DNA of 64,000 bases, from positions 29,125,804 through 29,189,803 of the forward strand of contig OY804579.1 in the NCBI GenBank assembly GCA_963680875.1, in the 5' to 3' direction. Positions 26,342 to 41,500 of this stretch are shown here, in pieces. A model generated the notes under the pieces. The model saw only the letters and a list, made by a program, of their open reading frames with translations, searched no databases and was not told where the DNA came from. The translations under genes and the position numbers were made by a program. The DNA is from Bathymodiolus brooksi. Taxonomy: Eukaryota > Mollusca > Bivalvia > Mytilida > Modiolidae. The stretch's first letter is position 1. Each line of letters begins with the position of its first letter.

Positions 26342-29300
26342 TCAGACACCACCGATAGGTAACATGTTTCCTCTCCTCAGAGACCACTGATATGTAGCAT
26401 GTTTCCTCTTCTCGGAGACCACTGATAGGTAACATGTTTCCTCTCCTCTGAGACCACTGATATGTAGCATGTTTCCTCTTCTCGGAGACCACTGATAGGT
26501 AACATGTTTCCTCTCCTCAGACACCACCGATAGGTAACATGTTTCCTCTCCTCAGACACCACTGATAGGTAGCATGTTTCCTCTCCTCAGACACCACTGA
26601 TAGGTAACATGTTTCCTCTCCTCGGACACCACCGATAGGTAACATGTTTCCTCTCCTCAGAGACCACTGATATGTAGCATGTTTCCTCTCCTCTGAGACC
26701 ACTGATATGTAGCATGTTTCCTCTTCTCGGAGACCACTGATAGGTAACATGTTTCCTCTCCTCAGACACCACTGATAGGTAACATGTTTCCTCTCCTCAG
26801 AGACCACTGATATGTAGCATGTTTCCTCTCCTCTGAGACCACTGATATGTAGCATGTTTCCTCTTCTCGGAGACCACTGATAGGTAACATGTTTCCTCTT
26901 CTCGGAGACCACTGATAGGTAACATGTTTCCTCTTCTCGGAGACCACTAATAGGTAACATGTTTCCTCTCCTCAGACACCTGTGATAGGTAACATGTTTC
27001 CTCTCCTCTGAGACCACTGATAGGTAACATGTTTCCTCTCCTCTGAGACCACTGATAGCTAACATGTTTCCTCTCCTCTGATATGTAGCATGTTTCCTCT
27101 TCTCGGAGACCACTGATAGGTAACATGTTTCCTCTTCTCGGAGACCACTAATAGGTAACATGTTTCCTCTCCTCAGACACCACTGATAGGTAGCATGTTT
27201 CCTCTCCTCTGAGACCACTGATAGGTAACATGTTTCCTCTCCTCTGAGACCACTGATAGAAAACATGTTTCCTCTTCTCGGAGACCACTGAAATGTAACA
27301 TGTTTTCTCTCCTCTGAGACCACCGATAGGTAACATGTTTCCTCTCCTCAGACACCACTGATAGGTAACATGTTTCCTCTCCTCTGAGACCACTGATAGG
27401 TAACATGTTTCCTCTCCTCTGAGACCACTGATAGGGAACATGTTTCCTCTCCTCTGAGACCACTGATAGGTAACATGTTTCCTCTCCTCTGAGACCACTG
27501 ATAGGTAACATGTTTCCTCTTCTCGGAGACCACTGAAATGTAACATGTTTTCTCTCCTCTGAGACCACCGATAGGTAACATGTTTCCTCTCCTCAGACAC
27601 CACTGATAGGTAACATGTTTCCTCTCCTCTGAGACCACTGATAGGTAACATGTTTCCTCTTCTCGGAGACGACTAATAGGTAACATGTTTCCTCTTCTCG
27701 GAGACCACTGAAAGGTAACATGTTTCCTCTCCTCAGAGATCACTTCTATGTAGCATGCTTCCTCTTCTCCGAGACCACTGATAGGTAACATGTTTTCTCT
27801 CGGAGACCACTAATAGGTAACATGTTTCCTCTTCTCGGGGACCACTAATAGGTAACATGTTTCCTCTTCTCGGAGACCACTGAAAGGTAACATGTTTCCT
27901 CTCCTCAGATCACTGCTATGTAGCATGCTTCCTCTTCTCCGAGACCACTAATAGGTAACAGGTTTCTCTCCTCGGAGACCACTGATATGTAGCATGTTTC
28001 CTCTTCTCGGAGACCACTAATAGGTAACATGTTTCCTCTTCTCGGAGACCACTAATAGGTAACATGTTTCCTCTTCTCGGAGACCACTAATAGGTAACAT
28101 GTTTCCTCTTCTCGGAGACCACTGAAAGGTAACATGCTTCCTCTCCTCAGAGATCACTGCTATGTAGCATGCTTCCTCTTCTCCGAGACCACTGATAGGT
28201 AACATGTTTTCTTTCCTCGGAGCCCACTAATAGGTAACATGTTTCCTCTTCTCGGGGACCACTAATAGGTAACATGTTTCCTCGTCTCGGAGACCACTGA
28301 AAGGTAACATGTTTCCTCTAAGAGATCACTGCTATGTAGCATGCTTCCTCTTCTCCGAGACCACTAATAGGTAACAGGTTTCCTCTCCTCGGAGACCACT
28401 GATATGTAGCATGTTTCCTCTTCTCGGAGACCACTAATAGGTAACATGTTTCCTCTCCTCTGAGACCACTAATAGGTAACATGTTTCCTCTTCTAGGAGA
28501 CCACTAATAGGTAACATGTTTCCTCTCCTCTGAGACCACTGATAGGTAACATGTTTCCTCTTCTCGGAGACCACTAATAGGCAACATGTTTCCTCTTCTC
28601 GGAGACCACTGAAAGGTAACATGTTTCCTCTCCTCAGAGATCACTGCTATGTAGCATGCTTCCTCTTCTCCGAGACCACTGATAGGTAACATGTTTTCTC
28701 TCCTCGGAGACCACTAGTAGGTAACATGTTTCCTCTTCTCGGGGACCACTAATAGGTAACATGTTTCCTCTTCTCGGAGACCACTGAAAGGTAACATGTT
28801 TCCTCTCCTCAGAGATCACTGCTATGTAGCATGCTTCCTCTTCTCCGAGACCACTAATAGGTAACAGGTTTCTCTCCTCGGAGACCACTGATATGTAGCA
28901 TGTTTCCTCTTCTCGGAGACCACTAATAGGTAACATGTTTCCTCTTCTCGGAGACCACTAATAGGTAACATGTTTCCTCTTCTCGGAGACCACTAATAGG
29001 TAACATGTTTCCTCTTCTCGGAGACCACTGAAAGGTAACATACTTCCTCTCCTCAGAGATCACTGCTATGTAGCATGCTTCCTCTTCTCCGAGACCACTG
29101 ATAGGTAACATGTTTTCTCTCCTCGGAGCCCACTAATAGGTAACATGTTTCCTCTTCTCGGGGACCACTAATAGGTAACATGTTTCCTCTTCTCGGAGAC
29201 CACTAATAGGTAACATGTTTCCTCTTCTCGGAGACCACTGAAAGGTAACATGTTTCCTCTCCTCAGAGATCACTGCTTTTTTGTAGCATGCTTCCTCTTC

Positions 29301-32300
29301 TCCGAGACCACTGATAGGTAACATGTTTTCTCTCCTCAGACACCACCGATAGGTAACATGTTTCCTCTCCTCAGAGACCACTGATATGTAGCATGTTTCC
29401 TCTTCTCGGAGACCACTGATAGGTAACATGTTTCCTCTCCTCTGAGACCACTGATATGTAGCATGTTTCCTCTTCTCGGAGACCACTGATAGGTAACATG
29501 TTTCCTCTCCTCAGACACCACCGATAGGTAACATGTTTCCTCTCCTCAGACACCACTGATAGGTAGCATGTTTCCTCTCCTCAGACACCACTGATAGGTA
29601 ACATGTTTCCTCTCCTCAGACACCACCGATAGGTAACATGTTTCCTCTCCTCAGAGACCACTGATATGTAGCATGTTTCCTCTCCTCTGAGACCACTGAT
29701 ATGTAGCATGTTTCCTCTTCTCGGAGACCACTGATAGGTAACATGTTTCCTCTCCTCAGACACCACTGATAGGTAACATGTTTCCTCTCCTCAGAGACCA
29801 CTGATATGTAGCATGTTTCCTCTCCTCTGAGACCACTGATATGTAGCATGTTTCCTCTTCTCGGAGACCACTGATAGGTAACATGTTTCCTCTTCTCGGA
29901 GACCACTGATAGGTAACATGTTTCCTCTTCTCGGAGACCACTAATAGGTAACATGTTTCCTCTCCTCAGACACCTGTGATAGGTAACATGTTTCCTCTCC
30001 TCTGAGACCACTGATAGGTAACATGTTTCCTCTCCTCTGAGACCACTGATAGCTAACATGTTTCCTCTCCTCTGATATGTAGCATGTTTCCTCTTCTCGG
30101 AGACCACTGATAGGTAACATGTTTCCTCTTCTCGGAGACCACTAATAGGTAACATGTTTCCTCTCCTCAGACACCACTGATAGGTAGCATGTTTCCTCTC
30201 CTCTGAGACCACTGATAGGTAACATGTTTCCTCTCCTCTGAGACCACTGATAGGTAACATGTTTCCTCTTCTCGGAGACCACTGAAATGTAACATGTTTT
30301 CTCTCCTCTGAGTCCACCGATAGGTAACATGTTTCCTCTCCTCAGACACCACTGATAGGTAACATGTTTCCTCTCCTCTGAGACCACTGATAGGTAACAT
30401 GTTTCCTCTCCTCTGAGACCACTGATAGGGAACATGTTTCCTCTCCTCTGAGACCACTGATAGGTAACATGTTTCCTCTCCTCTGAGACCACTGATAGGT
30501 AACATGTTTCCTCTTCTCGGAGACCACTGAAATGTAACATGTTTTCTCTCCTCTGAGACCACCGATAGGTAACATGTTTCCTCTCCTCAGACACCACTGA
30601 TAGGTAACATGTTTCCTCTCCTCTGAGACCACTGATAGGTAACATGTTTCCTCTTCTCGGAGACGACTAATAGGTAACATGTTTCCTCTTCTCGGAGACC
30701 ACTGAAAGGTAACATGTTTCCTCTCCTCAGAGATCACTTCTATGTAGCATGCTTCCTCTTCTCCGAGACCACTGATAGGTAACATGTTTTCTCTCGGAGA
30801 CCACTAATAGGTAACATGTTTCCTCTTCTCGGGGACCACTAATAGGTAACATGTTTCCTCTTCTCGGAGACCACTGAAAGGTAACATGTTTCCTCTCCTC
30901 AGATCACTGCTATGTAGCATGCTTCCTCTTCTCCGAGACCACTAATAGGTAACAGGTTTCTCTCCTCGGAGACCACTGATATGTAGCATGTTTCCTCTTC
31001 TCGGAGACCACTAATAGGTAACATGTTTCCTCTTCTCGGAGACCACTAATAGGTAACATGTTTCCTCTTCTCGGAGACCACTAATAGGTAACATGTTTCC
31101 TCTTCTCGGAGACCACTGAAAGGTAACATGCTTCCTCTCCTCAGAGATCACTGCTATGTAGCATGCTTCCTCTTCTCCGAGACCACTGATAGGTAACATG
31201 TTTTCTTTCCTCGGAGCCCACTAATAGGTAACATGTTTCCTCTTCTCGGGGACCACTAATAGGTAACATGTTTCCTCGTCTCGGAGACCACTGAAAGGTA
31301 ACATGTTTCCTCTAAGAGATCACTGCTATGTAGCATGCTTCCTCTTCTCCGAGACCACTAATAGGTAACAGGTTTCCTCTCCTCGGAGACCACTGATATG
31401 TAGCATGTTTCCTCTTCTCGGAGACCACTAATAGGTAACATGTTTCCTCTCCTCTGAGACCACTAATAGGTAACATGTTTCCTCTTCTAGGAGACCACTA
31501 ATAGGTAACATGTTTCCTCTCCTCTGAGACCACTGATAGGTAACATGTTTCCTCTTCTCGGAGACCACTAATAGGCAACATGTTTCCTCTTCTCGGAGAC
31601 CACTGAAAGGTAACATGTTTCCTCTCCTCAGAGATCACTGCTATGTAGCATGCTTCCTCTTCTCCGAGACCACTGATAGGTAACATGTTTTCTCTCCTCG
31701 GAGACCACTAGTAGGTAACATGTTTCCTCTTCTCGGGGACCACTAATAGGTAACATGTTTCCTCTTCTCGGAGACCACTGAAAGGTAACATGTTTCCTCT
31801 CCTCAGAGATCACTGCTATGTAGCATGCTTCCTCTTCTCCGAGACCACTAATAGGTAACAGGTTTCTCTCCTCGGAGACCACTGATATGTAGCATGTTTC
31901 CTCTTCTCGGAGACCACTAATAGGTAACATGTTTCCTCTTCTCGGAGACCACTAATAGGTAACATGTTTCCTCTTCTCGGAGACCACTAATAGGTAACAT
32001 GTTTCCTCTTCTCGGAGACCACTGAAAGGTAACATACTTCCTCTCCTCAGAGATCACTGCTATGTAGCATGCTTCCTCTTCTCCGAGACCACTGATAGGT
32101 AACATGTTTTCTCTCCTCGGAGCCCACTAATAGGTAACATGTTTCCTCTTCTCGGGGACCACTAATAGGTAACATGTTTCCTCTTCTCGGAGACCACTAA
32201 TAGGTAACATGTTTCCTCTTCTCGGAGACCACTGAAAGGTAACATGTTTCCTCTCCTCAGAGATCACTGCTTTTTTGTAGCATGCTTCCTCTTCTCCGAG

Positions 32301-32329
32301 ACCACTGATAGGTAACATGTTTTCTCTCC
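26342..32329. repeat. Higher-order duplication in the satellite, offset 2,994 bp
   Basis: The block 26342-29335 is followed directly by a near-identical block 29336-32329. Variant monomers line up one for one at this offset, including the two-unit gap near 27060 and 30055 (CTCCTCTGATATGTAGC) and the CCTCTAAGAGATC deletion near 28315 and 31309. A single base such as GATAGAAAAC near 27255 against GATAGGTAAC near 30249 tells the copies apart. Confidence 0.9.
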
Positions 32330-32699
32330 TCGGAGACCACTAATAGGTAACATGTTTCCTCTTCTCGGGGACCACTAATAGGTAACATGTTTCCTCTTCT
32401 CGGAGACAACTGAAAGGTAACATGTTTCCTCTCCTCAGAGATCACTGCTATGTAGCATGCTTCCTCTTCTCCGAGACCACTGATAGGTAACATGTTTCCT
32501 CTCCTCTGAGACCACTGATAGGTAACATGTTTCCTCTCCTCTGATATGTAGCATGTTTCCTCTTCTCGGAGACCACTGATAGGTAACATGTTTCCTCTTC
32601 TCGGAGACCACTAATAGGTAACATGTTTCCTCTCCTCAGACACCACTGATAGGTAACATGTTTCCTCTCCTCTGAGACCACTGATAGGGAACATGTTTC

Positions 32700-35600
32700 C
32701 TCTCCTCTGAGACCACTGATAGGTAACATGTTTCCTCTCCTCTGAGACCACTGATAGGTAACATGTTTCCTCTTCTCGGAGACCACTGAAATGTAACATG
32801 TTTTCTCTCCTCTGAGACCACCGATAGGTAACATGTTTCCTCTCCTCAGACACCACTGATAGGTAACATGTTTCCTCTCCTCTGAGACCACTGATAGGTA
32901 ACATGTTTCCTCTTCTCGGAGACCACTAATAGGTAACATGTTTCCTCTTCTCGGAGACCACTGAAAGGTAACATGTTTCCTCTCTTCAGAGATCACTGCT
33001 ATGTAGCATGCTTCCTCTTCTCCGAGACCACTGATAGGTAACATGTTTTCTCTCGGAGACCACTAATAGGTAACATGTTTCCTCTTCTCGGGGACCACTA
33101 ATAGGTAACATGTTTCCTCTTCTCGGAGACCACTGAAAGGTAACATGTTTCCTCTCCTCAGATCACTGCTATGTAGCATGCTTCCTCTTCTCCGAGACCA
33201 CTAATAGGTAACAGGTTTCTCTCCTCGGAGACCACTGATATGTAGCATGTTTCCTCTTCTAGGAGACCACTAATAGGTAACATGTTTCCTCTTCTCGGAG
33301 ACCACTAATAGGTAACATGTTTCCTCTTCTCGGAGACCACTAATAGGTAACATGTTTCCTCTTCTCGGAGACCACTGAAAGGTAACATGCTTCCTCTCCT
33401 CAGAGATCACTGCTATGTAGCATGCTTCCTCTTCTCCGAGACCACTGATAGGTAACATGTTTTCTTTCCTCGGAGCCCACTAATAGGTAACATGTTTCCT
33501 CTTCTCGGGGACCACTAATAGGTAACATGTTTCCTCTTCTCGGAGACCACTGAAAGGTAACATGTTTCCTCTAAGAGATCACTGCTATGTAGCATGCTTC
33601 CTCTTCTCCGAGACCACTAATAGGTAACAGGTTTCCTCTCCTCGGAGACCACTGATATGTAGCATGTTTCCTCTTCTCGGAGACCACTAATAGGTAACAT
33701 GTTTCCTCTCCTCTGAGACCACTAATAGGTAACATGTTTCCTCTTCTAGGAGACCACTAATAGGTAACAGGTTTCCTCTCCTCTGAGACCACTGATAGGT
33801 AACATGTTTCCTCTCCTCTGAGACCACTGATAGGTAACATGTTTCCTCTTCTCGGAGACCACTAATAGGCAACATGTTTCCTCTTCTCGGAGACCACTGA
33901 AAGGTAACATGTTTCCTCTCCTCAGAGATCACTGCTATGTAGCATGCTTCCTCTTCTCCGAGACCACTGATAGGTAACATGTTTTCTCTCCTCGGAGACC
34001 ACTAATAGGTAACATGTTTCCTCTTCTCGGGGACCACTAATAGGTAACATGTTTCCTCTTCTCGGAGACCACTGAAAGGTAACATGTTTCCTCTCCTCAG
34101 AGATCACTGCTATGTAGCATGCTTCCTCTTCTCCGAGACCACTAATAGGTAACAGGTTTCTCTCCTCGGAGACCACTGATATGTAGCATGTTTCCTCTTC
34201 TCGGAGACCACTAATAGGTAACATGTTTCCTCTTCTCGGAGACCACTAATAGGTAACATGTTTCCTCTTCTCGGAGACCACTAATAGGTAACATGTTTCC
34301 TCTTCTCGGAGACCACTGAAAGGTAACATACTTCCTCTCCTCAGAGATCACTGCTATGTAGCATGCTTCCTCTTCTCCGAGACCACTGATAGGTAACATG
34401 TTTTCTCTCCTCGGAGCCCACTAATGGGTAACATGTTTCCTCTTCTCGGGGACCACTAATAGGTAACATGTTTCCTCTTCTCGGAGACCACTAATAGGTA
34501 ACATGTTTCCTCTTCTCGGAGACCACTGAAAGGTAACATGTTTCCTCTCCTCAGAGATCACTGCTTTTTTGTAGCATGCTTCCTCTTCTCCGAGACCACT
34601 GATAGGTAACATGTTTTCTCTCCTCGGAGACCACTAATAGGTAACATGTTTCCTCTTCTCGGAGACCACTAATAGGTAACATGTTTCCTCTTCTCGGAGA
34701 CAACTGAAAGGTAACATGTTTCCTCTCCTCAGAGATCACTGCTATGTAGCATGCTTCCTCTTCTCCGAGACCACTAATAGGTAACAGGTTTCTCTCCTCG
34801 GAGACCACTGATATGTAGCATGTTTCCTCTTCTCGGAGACCACTAATAGGTAACATGTTTCCTCTCCTCAGAGATCACTGCTATGTAGCATGCTTCCTCT
34901 TCTCCGAGACCACTGATAGGTAACATGTTTTCTCTCCTCGGAGACCACTAATAGGTAACATGTTTCCTCTTCTCGGGGACCACTAATAGGTAACATGTTT
35001 CCTCTTCTCGGGGACCACTGAAAGGTAACATGTTTCCTCTCCTCAGAGATCACTGCTATGTAGCATGCTTCCTCTTCTCCGACACCACTAATAGGTAGCA
35101 GGTTTCTCTCCTCGGAGACCACTGATAAGTAGCATGTTTCCTCTTCTCGGAGACCACTAATAGGTAACATGTTTCCTCTTCTCGGAGACCACTAATAGGT
35201 AACATGTTTCCTCTTCTCGGAGACCACTAATAGGTAACATGTTTCCTCTTCTCGGAGACCACTGAAAGGTAACATGCTTCCTCTCCTCAGAGATCACTGC
35301 TATGTAGCATGCTTCCTCTTCTCCGAGATCACTAATAGGTAACAGGTTTCCTCTCCTCGGAGACCACTGATATGTAGCATGTTTCCTCTTCTCGGAGACC
35401 ACTAATAGGTAACATGTTTCCTCTCCTCTGAGACCACTAATAGGTAACATGTTTCCTCTTCTAGGAGACCACTAATAGGTAACAGGTTTCCTCTCCTCTG
35501 AGACCACTGATAGGTAACATGTTTCCTCTCCTCTGAGACCACTGATAGGTAACATGTTTCCTTTTCTCGGAGACCACTAATAGGTAACATGTTTCCTCTT

Positions 35601-38600
35601 CTCGGAGACCACTGAAAGGTAACATGTTTCCTCTCCTCAGAGATCACTGCTATGTAGCATGCTTCCTCTTCTCCGAGACCACTGATAGGTAACATGTTTT
35701 CTCTCCTCGGAGACCACTAATAGGTAACATGTGTCCTCTTCTCGGGGACCACTAATAGGTAACATGTTTCCTCTTCTCGGAGACCACTGAATGGTAACAT
35801 GTTTCCTCTCCTCAGAGATCACTGCTATGTAGCATGCTTCCTCTTCTCCGAGACCACTAATAGGTAACAGGTTTCTCTCCTCGGAGACCACTGATATGTA
35901 GCATGTTTCCTCTTCTCGGAGACCACTAATAGGTAGCATGTTTCCTCTCCTCTGAGACCACTAATAGGTAACATGTTTCCTCTTCTAGGAGACCACTAAT
36001 AGGTAACAGGTTTCCTCTCCTCTGAGACCACTGATAGGTAACATGTTTCCTATCCTCTGAGACCACTGATAGGTAACATGTTTCCTCTTCTCGGAGACCA
36101 CTAATAGGTAACATGTTTCCTCTTCTCGGAGACCACTAATAGGTAACATGTTTCCTCTTCTCGGAGACCACTGAAAGGTAACATGCTTCCTCTCCTCAGA
36201 GATCACTGCTATGTAGCATGCTTCCTCTTCTCCGAGACCACTGATAGGTAACATGTTTTCTCTCCTCGGAGCCCACTAATAGGTAACATGTTTCCTCTTC
36301 TCGGGGACCACTAATAGGTAACATGTTTCCTCTTCTCGGAGACCACTGAAAGGTAACATGTTTCCTCTCCTCAGAGATCACTGCTATGTAGCATGCTTCC
36401 TCTTCTCCGAGACCACTAATAGGTAACAGGTTTCCTCTTCTCGGAGACCACTGATATGTAGCATGTTTCCTGTTCTCGGAGACCACTAATAGGTAACATG
36501 TTTCCTCTCCTCTGAGACCACTAATAGGTAACATGTTTCCTCTTCTAGGAGACCACTAATAGGTAACAGGTTTCCTCTCCTCTGAGACCACTGATAGGTA
36601 ACATGTTTCCTCTCCTCTGAGACCACTGATAGGTAACATGTTTCCTCTTCTCGGAGATCACTAATAGGTAACATGTTTCCTCTTCTCGGAGACCACTGAA
36701 AGGTAACATGTTTCCTCTCCTCAGAGATCACTGCTATGTAGCATGCTTCCTCTTCTCCGAGACCACTGATAGGTAACATGTTTTCTCTCCTCGGAGCCCA
36801 CTAATAGGTAACATGTTTCCTCTTCTCGGGGACCACTAATAGGTAACATGTTTCCTCTTCTCGGAGACCACTGAAAGGTAACATGTTTCCTCTCCTCAGA
36901 GATCACTGCTATGTAGCATGCTTCCTCTTCTCCGAGACCACTAATAGGTAACAGGTTTCCTCTCCTCGGAGACCACTGATATGTAGCAAGTTTCCTCTTC
37001 TCGGAGACCACTAATAGGTAGCATGTTTCCTCTCCTCTGAGACCACTAATAGGTAACATGTTTCCTCTTCTAGGAGACCACTAATAGGTAACAGGTTTCC
37101 TCTCCTCTGAGACCACTGATAGGTAACATGTTTCCTCTCATCTGAGACCACTGATAGGTAACATGTTTCCTCTTCTCGGAGACCACTAATAGGTAACATG
37201 TTTCCTCTTCTCGGAGACCACTAATAGGTAACATGTTTCCTCTTCTCGGAGACCACTAATAGGTAACATGTTTCCTCTTCTCCGAGACCACTAATAGGTA
37301 ACATGTTTCCTCTTCTCGGAGACCACTGAAAGGTAACATGCTTCCTCTCCTCAGAGATCACTGCTATGTAGCATGCTTCCTCTTCTCCGAGACCACTGAT
37401 AGGTAACATGTTTCCTCTCCTCTGAGACCACTGATAGGTAACATGTTTCCTCTCCTCTGAGACCACTGATAGGTAACATGTTTCCTCTTCTCGGAGACCA
37501 CTGAAATGTAACATGTTTTCTCTCCTCTGAGACCACCGATAGGTAACATGTTTCCTCTCCTCAGACACCACTGATAGGTAACATGTTTCCTCTCCTCTGA
37601 GACCACTGATAGGTAACATGTTTCCTCTTCTCGGAGACCACTAATAGGTAACATGTTTCCTCTTCTCGGAGACCACTGAAAGGTAACATGTTTCCTCTCC
37701 TCAGAGATCACTGCTATGTAGCATGCTTCCTCTTCTCCGAGACCACTGATAGGTAACATGTTTTCTCTCGGAGACCACTAATAGGTAACATGTTTCCTCT
37801 TCTCGGGGACCACTAATAGGTAACATGTTTCCTCTTCTCGGAGACCACTGAAAGGTAACATGTTTCCTCTCCTCAGATCACTGCTATGTAGCATGCTTCC
37901 TCTTCTCCGAGACCACTAATAGGTAACAGGTTTCTCTCCTCGGAGACCACTGATATGTAGCATGTTTCCTCTTCTAGGAGACCACTAATAGGTAACATGT
38001 TTCCTCTTCTCGGAGACCACTAATAGGTAACATGTTTCCTCTTCTCGGAGACCACTAATAGGTAACATGTTTCCTCTTCTCGGAGACCACTGAAAGGTAA
38101 CATGCTTCCTCTCCTCAGAGATCACTGCTATGTAGCATGCTTCCTCTTCTCCGAGACCACTGATAGGTAACATGTTTTCTTTCCTCGGAGCCCACTAATA
38201 GGTAACATGTTTCCTCTTCTCGGGGACCACTAATAGGTAACATGTTTCCTCTTCTCGGAGACCACTGAAAGGTAACATGTTTCCTCTAAGAGATCACTGC
38301 TATGTAGCATGCTTCCTCTTCTCCGAGACCACTAATAGGTAACAGGTTTCCTCTCCTCGGAGACCACTGATATGTAGCATGTTTCCTCTTCTCGGAGACC
38401 ACTAATAGGTAACATGTTTCCTCTCCTCTGAGACCACTAATAGGTAACATGTTTCCTCTTCTAGGAGACCACTAATAGGTAACAGGTTTCCTCTCCTCTG
38501 AGACCACTGATAGGTAACATGTTTCCTCTCCTCTGAGACCACTGATAGGTAACATGTTTCCTCTTCTCGGAGACCACTAATAGGCAACATGTTTCCTCTT

Positions 38601-41500
38601 CTCGGAGACCACTGAAAGGTAACATGTTTCCTCTCCTCAGAGATCACTGCTATGTAGCATGCTTCCTCTTCTCCGAGACCACTGATAGGTAACATGTTTT
38701 CTCTCCTCGGAGACCACTAATAGGTAACATGTTTCCTCTTCTCGGGGACCACTAATAGGTAACATGTTTCCTCTTCTCGGAGACCACTGAAAGGTAACAT
38801 GTTTCCTCTCCTCAGAGATCACTGCTATGTAGCATGCTTCCTCTTCTCCGAGACCACTAATAGGTAACAGGTTTCTCTCCTCGGAGACCACTGATATGTA
38901 GCATGTTTCATCTTCTCGGAGACCACTAATAGGTAACATGTTTCCTCTTCTCGGAGACCACTAATAGGTAACATGTTTCCTCTTCTCGGAGACCACTAAT
39001 AGGTAACATGTTTCCTCTTCTCGGAGACCACTGAAAGGTAACATACTTCCTCTCCTCAGAGATCACTGCTATGTAGCATGCTTCCTCTTCTCCGAGACCA
39101 CTGATAGGTAACATGTTTTCTCTCCTCGGAGCCCACTAATGGGTAACATGTTTCCTCTTCTCGGGGACCACTAATAGGTAACATGTTTCCTCTTCTCGGA
39201 GACCACTAATAGGTAACATGTTTCCTCTTCTCGGAGACCACTGAAAGGTAACATGTTTCCTCTCCTCAGAGATCACTGCTTTTTTGTAGCATGCTTCCTC
39301 TTCTCCGAGACCACTGATAGGTAACATGTTTTCTCTCCTCGGAGACCACTAATAGGTAACATGTTTCCTCTTCTCGGAGACCACTAATAGGTAACATGTT
39401 TCCTCTTCTCGGAGACAACTGAAAGGTAACATGTTTCCTCTCCTCAGAGATCACTGCTATGTAGCATGCTTCCTCTTCTCCGAGACCACTAATAGGTAAC
39501 AGGTTTCTCTCCTCGGAGACCACTGATATGTAGCATGTTTCCTCTTCTCGGAGACCACTAATAGGTAACATGTTTCCTCTCCTCAGAGATCACTGCTATG
39601 TAGCATGCTTCCTCTTCTCCGAGACCACTGATAGGTAACATGTTTTCTCTCCTCGGAGACCACTAATAGGTAACATGTTTCCTCTTCTCGGGGACCACTA
39701 ATAGGTAACATGTTTCCTCTTCTCGGGGACCACTGAAAGGTAACATGTTTCCTCTCCTCAGAGATCACTGCTATGTAGCATGCTTCCTCTTCTCCGAGAC
39801 CACTAATAGGTAACAGGTTTCTCTCCTCGGAGACCACTGATAAGTAGCATGTTTCCTCTTCTCGGAGACCACTAATAGGTAACATGTTTCCTCTTCTCGG
39901 AGACCACTAATAGGTAACATGTTTCCTCTTCTCGGAGACCACTAATAGGTAACATGTTTCCTCTTCTCGGAGACCACTGAAAGGTAACATGCTTCCTCTC
40001 CTCAGAGATCACTGCTATGTAGCATGCTTCCTCTTCTCCGAGATCACTAATAGGTAACAGGTTTCCTCTCCTCGGAGACCACTGATATGTAGCATGTTTC
40101 CTCTTCTCGGAGACCACTAATAGGTAACATGTTTCCTCTCCTCTGAGACCACTAATAGGTAACATGTTTCCTCTTCTAGGAGACCACTAATAGGTAACAG
40201 GTTTCCTCTCCTCTGAGACCACTGATAGGTAACATGTTTCCTCTCCTCTGAGACCACTGATAGGTAACATGTTTCCTTTTCTCGGAGACCACTAATAGGT
40301 AACATGTTTCCTCTTCTCGGAGACCACTGAAAGGTAACATGTTTCCTCTCCTCAGAGATCACTGCTATGTAGCATGCTTCCTCTTCTCCGAGACCACTGA
40401 TAGGTAACATGTTTTCTCTCCTCGGAGACCACTAATAGGTAACATGTGTCCTCTTCTCGGGGACCACTAATAGGTAACATGTTTCCTCTTCTCGGAGACC
40501 ACTGAAAGGTAACATGTTTCCTCTCCTCAGAGATCACTGCTATGTAGCATGCTTCCTCTTCTCCGAGACCACTAATAGGTAACAGGTTTCTCTCCTCGGA
40601 GACCACTGATATGTAGCATGTTTCCTCTTCTCGGAGACCACTAATAGGTAGCATGTTTCCTCTCCTCTGAGACCACTAATAGGTAACATGTTTCCTCTTC
40701 TAGGAGACCACTAATAGGTAACAGGTTTCCTCTCCTCTGAGACCACTGATAGGTAACATGTTTCCTCTCCTCTGAGACCACTGATAGGTAACATGTTTCC
40801 TCTTCTCGGAGACCACTAATAGGTAACATGTTTCCTCTTCTCGGAGACCACTAATAGGTAACATGTTTCCTCTTCTCGGAGACCACTGAAAGGTAACATG
40901 CTTCCTCTCCTCAGAGATCACTGCTATGTAGCATGCTTCCTCTTCTCCGAGACCACTGATAGGTAACATGTTTTCTCTCCTCGGAGCCCACTAATAGGTA
41001 ACATGTTTCCTCTTCTCGGGGACCACTAATAGGTAACATGTTTCCTCTTCTCGGAGACCACTGAAAGGTAACATGTTTCCTCTCCTCAGAGATCACTGCT
41101 ATGTAGCATGCTTCCTCTTCTCCGAGACCACTAATAGGTAACAGGTTTCCTCTTCTCGGAGACCACTGATATGTAGCATGTTTCCTGTTCTCGGAGACCA
41201 CTAATAGGTAACATGTTTCCTCTCCTCTGAGACCACTAATAGGTAACATGTTTCCTCTTCTAGGAGACCACTAATAGGTAACAGGTTTCCTCTCCTCTGA
41301 GACCACTGATAGGTAACATGTTTCCTCTCCTCTGAGACCACTGATAGGTAACATGTTTCCTCTTCTCGGAGATCACTAATAGGCAACATGTTTCCTCTTC
41401 TCGGAGACCACTGAAAGGTAACATGTTTCCTCTCCTCAGAGATCACTGCTATGTAGCATGCTTCCTCTTCTCCGAGACCACTGATAGGTAACATGTTTTC
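32700..41500. repeat. Higher-order duplication in the satellite, offset 4,715 bp
   Basis: Sequence from about 32700 to 36785 recurs from about 37415 to 41500. Matching landmarks include the CTGCTTTTTTG monomer (34563 and 39278) and AATGGGTAACATG (34425 and 39140). After about 41507 the copies diverge (GGAGACCAC where the first has GGAGCCCAC). Confidence 0.85.
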